Under the pieces are notes generated by a model. The model was not told the origin of the DNA. It worked only from the letters and a program-made list of their open reading frames with translations, and made no database searches. DNA of 64,000 nucleotides from Flagellimonas onchidii (GTDB taxonomy: Bacteria; Bacteroidota; Bacteroidia; Flavobacteriales; Flavobacteriaceae). Shown piece by piece: positions 27,288-36,874 of the stretch. The translations under genes were made by a program, and so were the position numbers. The DNA is taken from NCBI RefSeq assembly GCF_004804315.1, contig NZ_SRXX01000002.1, positions 1-64,000 on the forward strand, in the 5' to 3' direction. Positions within the stretch are counted from its first letter, which is position 1; every line of letters starts with the position of its first letter.

Positions 27288-27749
27288 ATGCCAACGTATC
27301 AAATCAATGTAAATGGTGTGTCCAAGACTGTCGATGTGACTGCGGATACGCCTGTTTTATGGGTGCTACGGGATCATTTAGACCTTGTAGGCACAAAATA
27401 TGGCTGTGGAATTGGACAGTGCGGGGCCTGCACCATTCATGTGGACGGAACCGCTATGCGAAGCTGCTCCTTGACCTTGCCTCAAATAGATGGAAAATCC
27501 ATTACTACCATTGAAGGACTTTCGGAAGATGGCACTCATCCAGTTCAGGAAGCTTGGAAGGAGGTCGATGTGCCACAGTGCGGCTATTGCCAAGCAGGGC
27601 AGATTATGACGGCGTCTGCATTTTTGGAAAACAACCCAAATCCGTCAGAAGAAGATGTGAAAAATGCTATGCACGGTAATATTTGCCGATGCTCGTCGTA
27701 TACCCGAATTCGAGAAGCAGTAATGACTGCTGCCGAGAATATGGATTAA
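27288..27749 (+). CDS. iorA: isoquinoline 1-oxidoreductase-type small subunit, [2Fe-2S] protein
   Basis: This 153-residue electron-transfer subunit serves a molybdenum hydroxylase. The plant-type ferredoxin domain has Cys40, Cys45, Cys48 and Cys60 (CGIGQCGACT...RSC) for the first cluster. The four-helix domain has Cys98, Cys101, Cys133 and Cys135 (CGYC...ICRC) for the second. It is followed after 30 bases by the catalytic subunit and then by cofactor genes. The enzyme's substrate is not known; the name reflects the two-subunit iorAB plan, in which the FAD subunit is absent. Confidence 0.9.
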   Translation: MPTYQINVNGVSKTVDVTADTPVLWVLRDHLDLVGTKYGCGIGQCGACTIHVDGTAMRSCSLTLPQIDGKSITTIEGLSEDGTHPVQEAWKEVDVPQCGYCQAGQIMTASAFLENNPNPSEEDVKNAMHGNICRCSSYTRIREAVMTAAENMD

Positions 27750-27779
27750 TGTTCCTTTTTTATTCCTAAAAACAAAAAG

Positions 27780-30014
27780 ATGTCAAAAAATAAAACCAAC
27801 ACCTTAAGTAGAAGGGCTTTTATCCGTAATTCTTCTTTGGCAGGAGGAGGTATGGTGATAGGGTTTAACCTTTTTCAAGCCTGTAAGCCAAAAGTCATTG
27901 CTGAGCCAGCCATCGATTTGGCCAGTTTGGATTATAACGATTTTAACGCCTTTATAAAAATTGCAGACAATGGTGCTGTAACTATATTTTCGCCTAACCC
28001 AGAAATTGGTCAAGGAGTCAAGACCTCTATGCCCATGATCATAGCCGAAGAATTGGATGTGGCTTGGAAAGATGTTTATGTGGAGCAGGGCATCTTGGAC
28101 ACAGAAAATTATACAAGACAGGTTGCTGGAGGTAGTCAATCCATAAGACACGGCTGGGATGCGCTCAGACAAACAGGCGCCAAGGCAAAACATATGTTGG
28201 TCAGTGCTGCGGCAGCTCGATGGGGGGTAGACCCCTCTGAATGTACCGTAAATGAAGGTGTGATTACCAATGCTGCAGGAGAAACTTTAAGTTATGGAGA
28301 CGTGGTCAACGAAGCGGCACTTCTGGAAGTTCCAGAGGAAGTTCCTTTAAAGGATCCCAAGGATTATAAAATCATGGGGAAAAATGCCTCCAATGTAGAT
28401 ATAGGTAAAATTGTTACTGGAGAGCCCCTTTTCGGGTTGGATTACAAAGCAGATGGAATGGTTTATGCGGCCGTGGTTCGTCCTCCTGCCTTTGGGCAAA
28501 AATTGGTTTCATTTGACGATTCCGAAGCACGAGCTATGCCCGGTGTAATAGATATAGTGACAATAGGAGAAAAAGTTAGAGGACTTTTGGCAGAGGACCC
28601 AAGTTTTGGCAGCAAAATTTCCTCAAGTGACAAAGTTGTAGTTATTGCCGAAACCACTTGGCAGGCCCTAAAAGCCAAGGAAGCTATCAAAGCAGTTTGG
28701 GAAGAAGACTCAAAAGTTGAAAGTACCGAGGAACACAATAAAATTTTGGACGATTTGCTCGATGGCAATAAGTTCAACACCATGCGTTCCGATGGAAATA
28801 TCAAAAAAGCCTTTGCTGAGGCTGATGAAATATTGGAAAGAACATATGAATCTCCTTTTTTGCCCCATAATTGTATGGAGCCAATGAATTTCTTCGCAAG
28901 TGTGACGGATGAAAAGGTGCATCTTGTAGGTCCGATTCAAACTCCAGCATGGAAAGCTGGACTGGTTTCAAAGATGTTGGGAAGGGAGGAAAAAGATATT
29001 CTTCTTGAAATGACCCGAATGGGCGGAGGTTTCGGAAGAAGGTTGTACGGAGACTTCGTGATTGAAGCCGCAGAGATTTCTGATAAAATCAGGAAACCGG
29101 TTAAGGTGGTTTACTCCCGTGAAGATGACATGGAAGATGGTATTTACCGTATGGCTATCAAATATCGTATTAAAGCAGGTGTTAAAGATGGTAAGGTCAC
29201 GGCCTATCATTTAAAAGAAGCTGCTGTAAATGATAATATGTACGGGCTTATTCCAAACTTCTTTCCTGCTGGCGCTATTGAAAACTATCAAGTGGATGCG
29301 GCCAGCTATGACAGCAATATCACTACAGGAGCTTGGAGAGCCCCTTATACCAATTTCTTGGCATATGCCGAGCAAAGTTTCTTTGATGAATTGGCAGAAT
29401 TGATGGATGTGGATAAAATTCAGTTACGCCTCGATTTACTGGACAAAGTAAAACCAGAGGAGGATGAACGCATTCAATATTCTCCTGACAGAATGAAAGA
29501 AGTTATCAAAACTGCCGTAGAGAAATCAGGCTGGGGGACCAAGCCTAAAAATGTATATCAAGGTTTTGTGAACTATTATTGCCACAACTCCCATGTTGCC
29601 CAAGTAGCTGATGTGGAAATTGAAAATGGAGAGCCTGTTGTAAAGAAAATCACCTGCGTCGTGGATTGTGGAATAGTGGTAAACCCAATGGGTGCATTAA
29701 ACCAAATTGAAGGTGGAGTAATCGATGGTGTTGGGCATTCCATGTACGGCGAACTCCAATTTAAAGATGGCAAGCCAACAGCTAACAATTTTGATAGGTA
29801 TCGATTGATTCGAATGAAGGAAGCTCCAGTTGTGGAAACATATTTCATACAGAATGATTTGTCGCCAACTGGTTTAGGGGAGCCTACGCTTCCACCGGCA
29901 GGAGGAGCGATTGCCAATGCGTTCAAAGCTGCTACTGGAAACAGGCTTTACAAACAACCATTCACCAAAACACCAGAATTATTGAAAGTTCCTGAAAAGG
30001 AAATTATAGGTTGA
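27780..30014 (+). CDS. iorB: isoquinoline 1-oxidoreductase-type large subunit, molybdopterin-binding, Tat-exported
   Basis: This 744-residue catalytic subunit belongs to the xanthine-oxidase-type molybdenum hydroxylases. A twin-arginine signal (SRRAFIRNSSLAGGGM) at the N-terminus indicates export of the folded, Moco-loaded enzyme. TRMGGGFGRR, in the middle, belongs to the pterin-binding loops, and GLGEPTLPPAGGAIANAF near residue 700 carries the catalytic Glu found in this family. The genes for Moco synthesis and insertion follow directly, so the operon makes, charges and exports one enzyme. The oxidised substrate (an aldehyde or N-heterocycle) cannot be deduced. Confidence 0.9.
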   Translation: MSKNKTNTLSRRAFIRNSSLAGGGMVIGFNLFQACKPKVIAEPAIDLASLDYNDFNAFIKIADNGAVTIFSPNPEIGQGVKTSMPMIIAEELDVAWKDVYVEQGILDTENYTRQVAGGSQSIRHGWDALRQTGAKAKHMLVSAAAARWGVDPSECTVNEGVITNAAGETLSYGDVVNEAALLEVPEEVPLKDPKDYKIMGKNASNVDIGKIVTGEPLFGLDYKADGMVYAAVVRPPAFGQKLVSFDDSEARAMPGVIDIVTIGEKVRGLLAEDPSFGSKISSSDKVVVIAETTWQALKAKEAIKAVWEEDSKVESTEEHNKILDDLLDGNKFNTMRSDGNIKKAFAEADEILERTYESPFLPHNCMEPMNFFASVTDEKVHLVGPIQTPAWKAGLVSKMLGREEKDILLEMTRMGGGFGRRLYGDFVIEAAEISDKIRKPVKVVYSREDDMEDGIYRMAIKYRIKAGVKDGKVTAYHLKEAAVNDNMYGLIPNFFPAGAIENYQVDAASYDSNITTGAWRAPYTNFLAYAEQSFFDELAELMDVDKIQLRLDLLDKVKPEEDERIQYSPDRMKEVIKTAVEKSGWGTKPKNVYQGFVNYYCHNSHVAQVADVEIENGEPVVKKITCVVDCGIVVNPMGALNQIEGGVIDGVGHSMYGELQFKDGKPTANNFDRYRLIRMKEAPVVETYFIQNDLSPTGLGEPTLPPAGGAIANAFKAATGNRLYKQPFTKTPELLKVPEKEIIG

Positions 30015-30019
30015 TTTTT

Positions 30020-30274
30020 ATGACGATATTATTGTTTGGGGTCACTAAGGATATTGTGGGGAGTTCTACACTATCTGTCCCAACCTCGAGTGCCACAGGT
30101 CGGAAAATTCCAAGAACGGTAAGGGAATTAAAGGAGTTTTTGGGTGAAACGTATCCAGAACTTAATAAGTTAACTTCATTGGCTGTAGCCGTGAACAACA
30201 ATTACGCTACCGATGAAGAAAGTATTGATTCCTATGACGAAATTGCCCTTATTCCACCGGTCAGTGGTGGGTAA
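30020..30274 (+). CDS. moaD: MoaD/ThiS family small subunit of molybdopterin synthase
   Basis: This 84-residue beta-grasp protein ends in VSGG; its C-terminal Gly carries the thiocarboxylate that donates sulfur to precursor Z. I use the ATG at 30020 (MTILLFG); a start at 30011 (TTG) adds three residues. The gene follows iorB by 5 bases. Its partner MoaE is not in the window. Confidence 0.85.
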   Translation: MTILLFGVTKDIVGSSTLSVPTSSATGRKIPRTVRELKEFLGETYPELNKLTSLAVAVNNNYATDEESIDSYDEIALIPPVSGG

Positions 30275-30319
30275 TTAAGGGCAGAAGTGGTATCTTTAAT
30301 GGTAGTTTGGAGATAACGT

Positions 30320-31306
30320 ATGTTGGTTGATAATCACAATAGAAAAATAAACTATCTAAGGCTCGCTGTTACAGATAGATGCAACCTTCGCTGCAATTAT
30401 TGCATGCCTTCCGAGGGTATTGATTTTGTAAAAAAAGACAAGCTCCTCACCATTGATGAGCTCTTGCTTCTTAGCGAAATTTTGGTAAAACAGGGAATAG
30501 ATAAGATTCGCATTACCGGGGGAGAACCATTCGTGCGAAAGGACTTGATGGTCTTATTGCGAAAGTTGAGGCTAATGAAAAACCTCAATGATATTTCTGT
30601 AACTACCAATGCTACTTTAATAGGCCCATATATTGATGAGCTGAAAACATTGGGTATCAAGAATATCAATGTTAGTTTGGACGCCATCAACCGGAAAACT
30701 TTTGAACGGATCACCCGTCGTGATCAGTTTGATACCGTGCACAATAACCTTATCCGATTGATTACAGAAGGATTCAATGTTAGAATCAATTTTATAGTAT
30801 TGGAAGGTCAGAACCAACAGGATATTGTCCCTATTCTGGAACTGATGAAACATTACAATGTTTCCGTTAGATTTTTGGAGGAAATGCCCTTTAATGGAGG
30901 AGGGAAGAATTTCGCGACCATTAAATGGAATTACAAGGAAATTCTAGAACATATTTCAATGGCATACCCCAATTTCCAAAAGCTTGAATCACCTTCTACC
31001 TCCACATCCATCAACTATAAAATTGAAGGACATAAAGGGACTTTTGGCATAATACCTTCTTTTAGCAGAACGTTTTGTGGAAGTTGCAATAGGCTTCGGA
31101 TAACCGCAACAGGCGATGTAATCACGTGTTTATATGGAAAACCCAAAGCCAATCTTAGAGATATTGTGAGAGGAAAAAACATAACAGAAGAAGTGCAAAG
31201 TGCAATTCTAAAAGCAGTTGGAAATCGTGCTAAAACGGGGTTTGAAGCTCAAGAAGAACATGCTCAAACGATATTCGAAAATTCAATGACCTCGATAGGA
31301 GGTTGA
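30320..31306 (+). CDS. moaA: GTP 3',8-cyclase
   Basis: This radical-SAM enzyme starts Moco synthesis from GTP. The N-terminal cluster CxxxCxxC is Cys21, Cys25, Cys28, followed by TGGEPFVRKDL. The C-terminal cluster has the pattern C-x2-C-x13-C (starting CGSCNRLR), and the protein ends in the Gly-Gly tail SIGG, which MoaA needs to complete catalysis. The 328-residue length is typical. MoaC, which acts next, is not in the window. Confidence 0.95.
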   Translation: MLVDNHNRKINYLRLAVTDRCNLRCNYCMPSEGIDFVKKDKLLTIDELLLLSEILVKQGIDKIRITGGEPFVRKDLMVLLRKLRLMKNLNDISVTTNATLIGPYIDELKTLGIKNINVSLDAINRKTFERITRRDQFDTVHNNLIRLITEGFNVRINFIVLEGQNQQDIVPILELMKHYNVSVRFLEEMPFNGGGKNFATIKWNYKEILEHISMAYPNFQKLESPSTSTSINYKIEGHKGTFGIIPSFSRTFCGSCNRLRITATGDVITCLYGKPKANLRDIVRGKNITEEVQSAILKAVGNRAKTGFEAQEEHAQTIFENSMTSIGG

Positions 31307-31321
31307 TAAATCCAGAACAAA

Positions 31322-31924
31322 ATGAAGAAAGATGTCCCAAAACTATATGGACTGGTCTTGGCCGGGGGAAAAAGTACCCGTATGGGGTCTGATAAAGGTT
31401 TGCTGAAATACCATTCCATTCCCCAGCAAGAACATCTTTACAATTTGATGGGAGAGGTTTGTGATTCAGTTTATCTGAGCATCCGCAAGGATCAAGTAAG
31501 TGATTTACCAAAAGGGTTCAATAGTATTGTAGATCAAGATGAATATCGCGGCCCTTTCAATGGAATGTTGAGTGCCCATAAAGAACATCCAACAGCTGCT
31601 TGGTTGGTATTGGCCTGTGACCTTCCTTTGATGGATTTATCCTCCTTAACGAAATTGGTTGAAAACAGAAATACCGAAAAGTTGGCGACTTCATATGCCA
31701 CGAATGAATCTGGATTGCCAGAACCATTGGTCACCATATGGGAACCGAAAGGACTGGAAGCGGCAATTTCTCATTTGAAGTCAGTGGAAAGCAGCTGTCC
31801 TAGAAAATTCTTAATCAACTCAGATGTAAAACTGATTAACCCTGAACAGGATGAAGTACTTTACAATGCTAATTCACTTACAGAGTACGAATTTGCCAAA
31901 TCCAAAATAGAAACTGTTCGGTAG
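31322..31924 (+). CDS. mobA: molybdenum cofactor guanylyltransferase
   Basis: This 200-residue nucleotidyltransferase has the Rossmann-type opening GLVLAGGKSTRMGSDKGLLKYH, in which the GTP-binding loop and the Lys are visible. VLACDLPLMD carries the metal-binding Asp, and EPLVTIWEP follows. It makes molybdopterin guanine dinucleotide. A paralogue-like cytidylyltransferase lies further down the same cluster, so the two may give both MGD and MCD forms. It follows moaA after 15 bases. Confidence 0.85.
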   Translation: MKKDVPKLYGLVLAGGKSTRMGSDKGLLKYHSIPQQEHLYNLMGEVCDSVYLSIRKDQVSDLPKGFNSIVDQDEYRGPFNGMLSAHKEHPTAAWLVLACDLPLMDLSSLTKLVENRNTEKLATSYATNESGLPEPLVTIWEPKGLEAAISHLKSVESSCPRKFLINSDVKLINPEQDEVLYNANSLTEYEFAKSKIETVR

Positions 31925-31996
31925 GCATAGAATCTAACAGAATATTACCATCCAAGCTTCACATATTTTAGGAATAGAAAACCAAAACTTGATTTT

Positions 31997-32779
31997 ATGT
32001 CCATAGCTCCGGACAATTTTATTTTACTGCTCTTGTCTTTCTTTGTAGTGGCTACACTATATTCTGCAGTAGGTTTTGGGGGAGGGTCAAGTTACTTGGC
32101 CATACTAGCGTTGGTCATCACAAGTTTTTTTGCCATAAGGACCACGGCTTTATTATGCAATCTTATTGTTGTCGGGGGAAGTTGCGTCCTGTTCTATAGA
32201 AATGGGTATCTGCAAATCAAAAAGTTCTTGCCGTTTATTGTCACGAGCATTCCATTGGCTTTTTTGGGAGCATCATTTCGACTTGAAGAGCATATTTTTT
32301 TTATTATTCTCGCTTTGGCCCTAATAATTTCGGCTATTGCTTTAATTTATCAAACTCTATTGCTCAAATCCAATTTTGAACCAAAAAGCTACCCAGCATA
32401 TTTGTCATATTTATTGGGTGGTGCAATCGGTTTTATATCAGGATTGGTCGGTATCGGAGGAGGCATTTTCCTAGCACCAGTACTTAACCATATGAAATGG
32501 GAAAAACCCATGACCATTGCTGCTTTGGCAAGTTTTTTTATTCTGGTCAACTCCATTTCCGGATTGGGAGGATTGGTTTGGAGCAATTCTTTTCAAATAT
32601 TTTGGCCAGAAACCCTAGGGTTGATGTTCGCTGTTTTGCTCGGAGGTCAACTCGGGGTAAGAATGAGTATGAGCAAACTTTCGGCCAAAAGAATTAGGCT
32701 GCTTACTGCCATATTGGTACTTTTTGTGGGTGTTAGAGTACTTGTTAAAAATGGATTTGAACTAAATTTATTTTCATGA
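31997..32779 (+). CDS. TSUP family (TauE/SafE) membrane permease
   Basis: This 260-residue integral membrane protein probably has eight helices. It shows two homologous halves: FGGGSSYLA near the N-terminus (repeat 1) and GLVGIGGGIFLAPVL (repeat 2) are the glycine-rich TSUP signatures. The family moves small sulfur compounds or other anions. Its position in the Moco cluster might mean it handles sulfite or another oxyanion linked to the hydroxylase, but this is a guess. It overlaps moeA by 4 bases. Confidence 0.85.
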   Translation: MSIAPDNFILLLLSFFVVATLYSAVGFGGGSSYLAILALVITSFFAIRTTALLCNLIVVGGSCVLFYRNGYLQIKKFLPFIVTSIPLAFLGASFRLEEHIFFIILALALIISAIALIYQTLLLKSNFEPKSYPAYLSYLLGGAIGFISGLVGIGGGIFLAPVLNHMKWEKPMTIAALASFFILVNSISGLGGLVWSNSFQIFWPETLGLMFAVLLGGQLGVRMSMSKLSAKRIRLLTAILVLFVGVRVLVKNGFELNLFS

Positions 32780-33972
32780 TTTCTTTTGAAAATGCATTGC
32801 AAAAGGTTTTGGAAGAATCCCAAAATTATGGCAATGAATCAGTTAAATTACAATCGGCCTTAGGTCGTATTTTAAGTGAAACCATTGTTGCGGACAGGGA
32901 TTTTCCACCTTTTGATAGATCAACAAAAGATGGTATTGCTATTGAATATGGTGAAGGTGTCGATACAAACAAACGGTTCAATATAGCCGGTATCGCACAA
33001 GCTGGCAACCCACAATTGACCTTGGAGGATGGGTCTACGTGCATTGAAGTGATGACAGGGGCGATAGTGCCAAAAGATGCCAATACTGTAGTGATGTACG
33101 AGCACCTTCAAAAAGAAAAAGATGGTTTTATTATCACCAAACCGGTTTTGAAGGGACAAAATATTAATTATAAAGGTAGTGACAGATTAAAAAACGATAT
33201 CCTACTGGATTCTGAAACATTGGTTGCCCCTTCGGAAATAGGCGTGCTTGCGTCTGTTGGGAAATCGAAGGTTTTAGTTAAAAAACTACCCAAAATTGCT
33301 GTGATTTCCACGGGAAACGAATTGGTGGAAGTAGACCAGAACCCTCTTCTTCATCAAATACGAAAATCGAATTCACACACATTGGGTGCTCTTCTGAAGA
33401 ATGAGCAAATCGATGCAGACCTTTATCATTTACCAGATGAACCTGTCAGCATTAAGAATAAAATTGAATCGCTTCTGCAAGAATATGACATATTGATGCT
33501 TAGTGGCGGAGTTTCCAAAGGGAAATTCGATTTTTTACCCGAAGTTTTTGATGAATTGGGTGTGCAAAAAATCTTTCATAAAGTACTTCAGCGTCCGGGC
33601 AAACCCTTTTGGTTTGGAAAGCATGAATCTCATAAAACGATTATCTTTTCGTTTCCAGGAAATCCTGTTTCCACCTTTGCTAATTATCATGTGTATTTCC
33701 TTCCTTGGCTTAACAAAACTTTGGGAGTCACCACACCTGATTTTACTGTATTTTTAAGTGAACCTATATCCAATACAACGGATTTGACATTATTTATAGG
33801 TGTAGATATTAGCTGGATGGATGGAAAGCTGCTGGCAAAAAGGGTGGCCACAACGGGTTCTGGAGATTTGGTGGCTCTATCAAAAGCTAGTGGTTTTATT
33901 AAACTAAAGCCTAAAGAGTCTTTGTCGGAAGGCGGTTCCGTTTCATTTATTCCAGTAAGAAGGATAGTATAG
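32776..33972 (+). CDS. moeA: molybdopterin molybdenumtransferase
   Basis: MoeA inserts molybdate into adenylylated molybdopterin. At 398 residues it has the typical length. Motifs include FPPFDRSTKDGIAIE near the N-terminus, VMTGAIVPKDANTVV, the MoCF-fold SGGVSKGKFDF (about 240) and a C-terminal region with VATTGSGDLVALSKASGFI. It overlaps the permease gene and is followed by xdhC after one base. Mog or MoaB, which adenylylates molybdopterin before MoeA, was not seen. Confidence 0.92.
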   Translation: MISFENALQKVLEESQNYGNESVKLQSALGRILSETIVADRDFPPFDRSTKDGIAIEYGEGVDTNKRFNIAGIAQAGNPQLTLEDGSTCIEVMTGAIVPKDANTVVMYEHLQKEKDGFIITKPVLKGQNINYKGSDRLKNDILLDSETLVAPSEIGVLASVGKSKVLVKKLPKIAVISTGNELVEVDQNPLLHQIRKSNSHTLGALLKNEQIDADLYHLPDEPVSIKNKIESLLQEYDILMLSGGVSKGKFDFLPEVFDELGVQKIFHKVLQRPGKPFWFGKHESHKTIIFSFPGNPVSTFANYHVYFLPWLNKTLGVTTPDFTVFLSEPISNTTDLTLFIGVDISWMDGKLLAKRVATTGSGDLVALSKASGFIKLKPKESLSEGGSVSFIPVRRIV

Positions 33973-33973
33973 C

Positions 33974-34984
33974 ATGACGCATGAATTAAAAGCCATTATC
34001 CAAAACTATGAAAAAAGGCAGCCAACGGGTGAGAAAACCGTATTGGCAACCGTTGTGGCTTTGGATGGCTCGTCTTATAGACGTCCTGGGGTTCGCATGC
34101 TGATTTTCGAAAACGGGGATATGATTGGAGCTGTAAGTGGGGGATGTGTAGAGAAAGAGGTGCTTCGGCAAGCTCAAACCGTATTTGGGAATGGTATATC
34201 AAGGGTCATGGTGTATGATGGTAGATATCGTCTTGGCTGCGAAGGTGTCTTGTATATCTTGTTGGAAACCTTTAACCCGAGTGAGATTTTATTAACTCGT
34301 TTTTGGAAAGTAGTTCAGGACAGAAAAACCTTCACCATAACATCTTCATTTGAAAAAAAGCAAGGAGATTCCAAGGATTATTTTACCTGCTTTCGACTCG
34401 AAGACGAAATGATTCCAGTCAATAAAAAAGCAAAATCTCCAAATACGGGTTTATTACAGTTTAAGCAAGAAATGAATCCATGCTTTCAATTAGTGATTAT
34501 TGGTGCTGAACATGATGCGGTACAACTTTGCAAATTTGCCACTCTGACCGGTTGGGAAGTTACTGTGGTTGCCAATCCTAGGGAAGAAAAAACAATGAAC
34601 GATTTTCCTGGTGCGCAAAAACTGATAAACGTAGAGCCAGAAGCTTTTGACATGACTTTGGACGATCAAACCGCAGTAATTGTAATGACACACAGTTTTG
34701 TGAAAGATTTACAGTTTTTGATTGCACTAAAAGAAGAAAAAGGAGCATATATGGGACTTTTGGGACCTTTTAGGCGTAGAGAGAAATTGTTTGATGAACT
34801 CATGGAAAGGCATCCCAATGTTTCAGAGGAGTTCATTGAGCAACTCCATGGACCCGCAGGCATTGATATAGGTGCAGAAACACCTCAGGAAATTGCTATT
34901 TCAATTTTAAGTGAAATCCTTTCGGTAGTAAACAAAAAAGAACCAATGCTACTAAAGCATAAAGTGGGAAATATCCATAGCTGA
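33974..34984 (+). CDS. XdhC/CoxI family Moco chaperone
   Basis: This 336-residue protein binds Moco and delivers it, in sulfurated form, to xanthine-oxidase-type hydroxylases. The N-terminal XdhC_CoxI domain has VVALDGSSYRRPGVRML and GAVSGGCVEKEV, which carries a conserved Cys. The C-terminal Rossmann domain starts at VIIGAEHDAVQLCK. It sits 1 base after moeA and 3 bases before the next gene, which fits a role in maturing IorB. Confidence 0.88.
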   Translation: MTHELKAIIQNYEKRQPTGEKTVLATVVALDGSSYRRPGVRMLIFENGDMIGAVSGGCVEKEVLRQAQTVFGNGISRVMVYDGRYRLGCEGVLYILLETFNPSEILLTRFWKVVQDRKTFTITSSFEKKQGDSKDYFTCFRLEDEMIPVNKKAKSPNTGLLQFKQEMNPCFQLVIIGAEHDAVQLCKFATLTGWEVTVVANPREEKTMNDFPGAQKLINVEPEAFDMTLDDQTAVIVMTHSFVKDLQFLIALKEEKGAYMGLLGPFRRREKLFDELMERHPNVSEEFIEQLHGPAGIDIGAETPQEIAISILSEILSVVNKKEPMLLKHKVGNIHS

Positions 34985-34987
34985 GTT

Positions 34988-35593
34988 ATGTCCAAATCCA
35001 TTTCTATTTTAATTTTGGCAGCTGGAGCCTCTACCAGAATGGATGGGGAAATCAAGCAATTATTACCATGGGGCAATAAAACGCTTTTGGAAAATGCCAT
35101 TACACAGGCAAAGGCCATTACCAAAAATGTGTACATGGTATTAGGTGCAAATGCTGAAAAAATTTTGGATTCCGTAACAATTGATGCCGAGTTGGTTCAA
35201 AATAATGGCTGGAAATCTGGAATGGGAAGTTCAATTTCATGTGGTTTGTCTTATATCCTGAAAAAGGAAAGCCCCCAAGCGCTTTTAATCATGGTAGTAG
35301 ACCAGCCACTTGTGGATTCAGATTTTTTACTGGAATTAATTCAAAAATTTGATAAGGGTGGTCTAAAAATCACAGCGACAGAATATCAAAATAGGGCGGG
35401 GGTACCCGCAATCTTTGATAATTCCTTGTTTTCTGAACTGTTAGAGTTACATGAAGATTTTGGAGCTAGAAAAATCATTGAAAAGTATAAAGACTTTACA
35501 AATTTGGTTGCTTCCAATGGAAAGGAAATCGATATAGATACAAAGAAAAAATATATTCAACTATCTGATATACATAATTTTAAATATGATTAA
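34988..35593 (+). CDS. MocA-like molybdenum cofactor cytidylyltransferase
   Basis: This 201-residue NTP transferase starts ILILAAGASTRMDGEIKQLLPW, has a second motif LLIMVVDQPLVDSDF, and ends in a KKKYIQLSDIH-type tail. The plan matches MocA and the CoxC-type enzymes that make molybdopterin cytosine dinucleotide for xanthine-oxidase-type hydroxylases. It lies just after xdhC, as is usual. The next gene overlaps its 3' end by 8 bases. The symbol is withheld because other NTP-transferases share the fold. Confidence 0.8.
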   Translation: MSKSISILILAAGASTRMDGEIKQLLPWGNKTLLENAITQAKAITKNVYMVLGANAEKILDSVTIDAELVQNNGWKSGMGSSISCGLSYILKKESPQALLIMVVDQPLVDSDFLLELIQKFDKGGLKITATEYQNRAGVPAIFDNSLFSELLELHEDFGARKIIEKYKDFTNLVASNGKEIDIDTKKKYIQLSDIHNFKYD

Positions 35594-36674
35594 ATATATT
35601 TTTACTTTAATATTTTGTTGCTGCGCTATAGCTTCAAATCTTAATGCTCAAGAAATGAGTTTTGAGGAATACAACCCAAAATCGACCCTAGTTGTACCAC
35701 AGAATCCGGTTGACAAAGCAAAATTTACTTTTATAGATGTCCATAGTCATCAATTTAGGATGGCCACCCAAGATTTATCCCAATTAGTGGCAGATATGGA
35801 CAAACTCAATATGGGAGTCATGGTAAATTTAAGCGGAGGATCAGGGCAAGGACTTCGTGCTATGCTGAAAAACGTAAACGAACACTATCCAAATCGATTT
35901 GTGGTTTTCGCCAACGTGGATTTTAGCAATGTAGGTAATCCAAATTGGGGGGAGTTGGCCGCGGCACAGTTGGAATTGGATGTGAAAAGTGGCGCAAAAG
36001 GCTTGAAAATATACAAAAGCCTTGGACTTCGAAATAAGGATATTAATGGCAATCGAATCGCTATTGACGACCCAAGATTAGACCCTGTTTGGAAGAAATG
36101 TGGAGAACTCGGAATTCCCGTTCTGATTCATGCTGCTGACCCCAAGTCATTTTGGGACTCCATGGACGAGGACAATGAAAGATGGTTGGAACTTAAAACA
36201 AGACCAAGAAGAAAACGTTCTGACACAAATCCAGCACCGTGGCAACAAATTATCGATGAGCAGCACAGGATGTTCAAAAAACACCCAAAAACCAAATTTA
36301 TCAATGCCCATATGGGGTGGTATGCCAACAATTTGGATAGGCTAGGGGAGTTGATGGAAGAAATTCCCAATATGTCTGTTGGAATTGGAGCAATCATTGC
36401 TGAATTAGGTCGACAGCCTCGACGGGCCAGACAATTTTTCATCAAATATCAAGACCGCATTTTATTTGGCAAAGACAGTTGGAAGCCTAAAGAATTCCCT
36501 ACATATTTTAGGGTTTTGGAAACCGCAGATGAATACTTTCCATATTATAAAAAATATCATGCATTTTGGGCCATGTACGGCTTGGATTTACCAGATGAAG
36601 TTTTAGAAAAGGTATATTATAAAAATGCACTGAACTTGATTCCAGGATTGGATAAATCCTTGTTCAAAAAATAG
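35586..36674 (+). CDS. amidohydrolase family protein, secreted
   Basis: This 362-residue metal-dependent hydrolase of the amidohydrolase_2 TIM-barrel type has an N-terminal signal peptide (cut near NLNAQ). Metal-ligand patterns are FIDVHSHQFR near the N-terminus, PVLIHAADPKSFWD, NAHMGWYA and a late FGKDSW where an Asp closes the site. It is the last gene of the cluster. It might act on the same compounds as the Moco enzyme, for example ring-opened products. That is an inference from position. Confidence 0.8.
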   Translation: MIKYIFTLIFCCCAIASNLNAQEMSFEEYNPKSTLVVPQNPVDKAKFTFIDVHSHQFRMATQDLSQLVADMDKLNMGVMVNLSGGSGQGLRAMLKNVNEHYPNRFVVFANVDFSNVGNPNWGELAAAQLELDVKSGAKGLKIYKSLGLRNKDINGNRIAIDDPRLDPVWKKCGELGIPVLIHAADPKSFWDSMDEDNERWLELKTRPRRKRSDTNPAPWQQIIDEQHRMFKKHPKTKFINAHMGWYANNLDRLGELMEEIPNMSVGIGAIIAELGRQPRRARQFFIKYQDRILFGKDSWKPKEFPTYFRVLETADEYFPYYKKYHAFWAMYGLDLPDEVLEKVYYKNALNLIPGLDKSLFKK

Positions 36675-36675
36675 C

Positions 36676-36822
36676 TTATTTGAGAGTTTTAGATGATTTC
36701 CTTTTCAAAGGCTCTCTGTTGTCCAACTCTTGGAAAATCCCACAAGAAATTTGCCTTTTGACCAAAGATTTGGATTTTTTGTTTTTTACCAGAGCTTCGA
36801 TTTCCCGATTTAAAAATTGCAT
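36676..36822 (-). CDS. small hypothetical protein of 48 residues
   Basis: A short basic frame MQFLNREIEALVKNKKSKSLV..., rich in Lys and Ser, lies just downstream of the GntR gene in the same direction. No homologue is known to me. The composition suggests a nucleic-acid contact, but support is limited to an open frame in a spacer. Confidence 0.28.
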   Translation of the reverse strand: MQFLNREIEALVKNKKSKSLVKRQISCGIFQELDNREPLKRKSSKTLK

Positions 36823-36874
36823 AGGAACTGATTTTGATTAACTAAACGAAAATTTCTCTTTCATATTTTATTGC

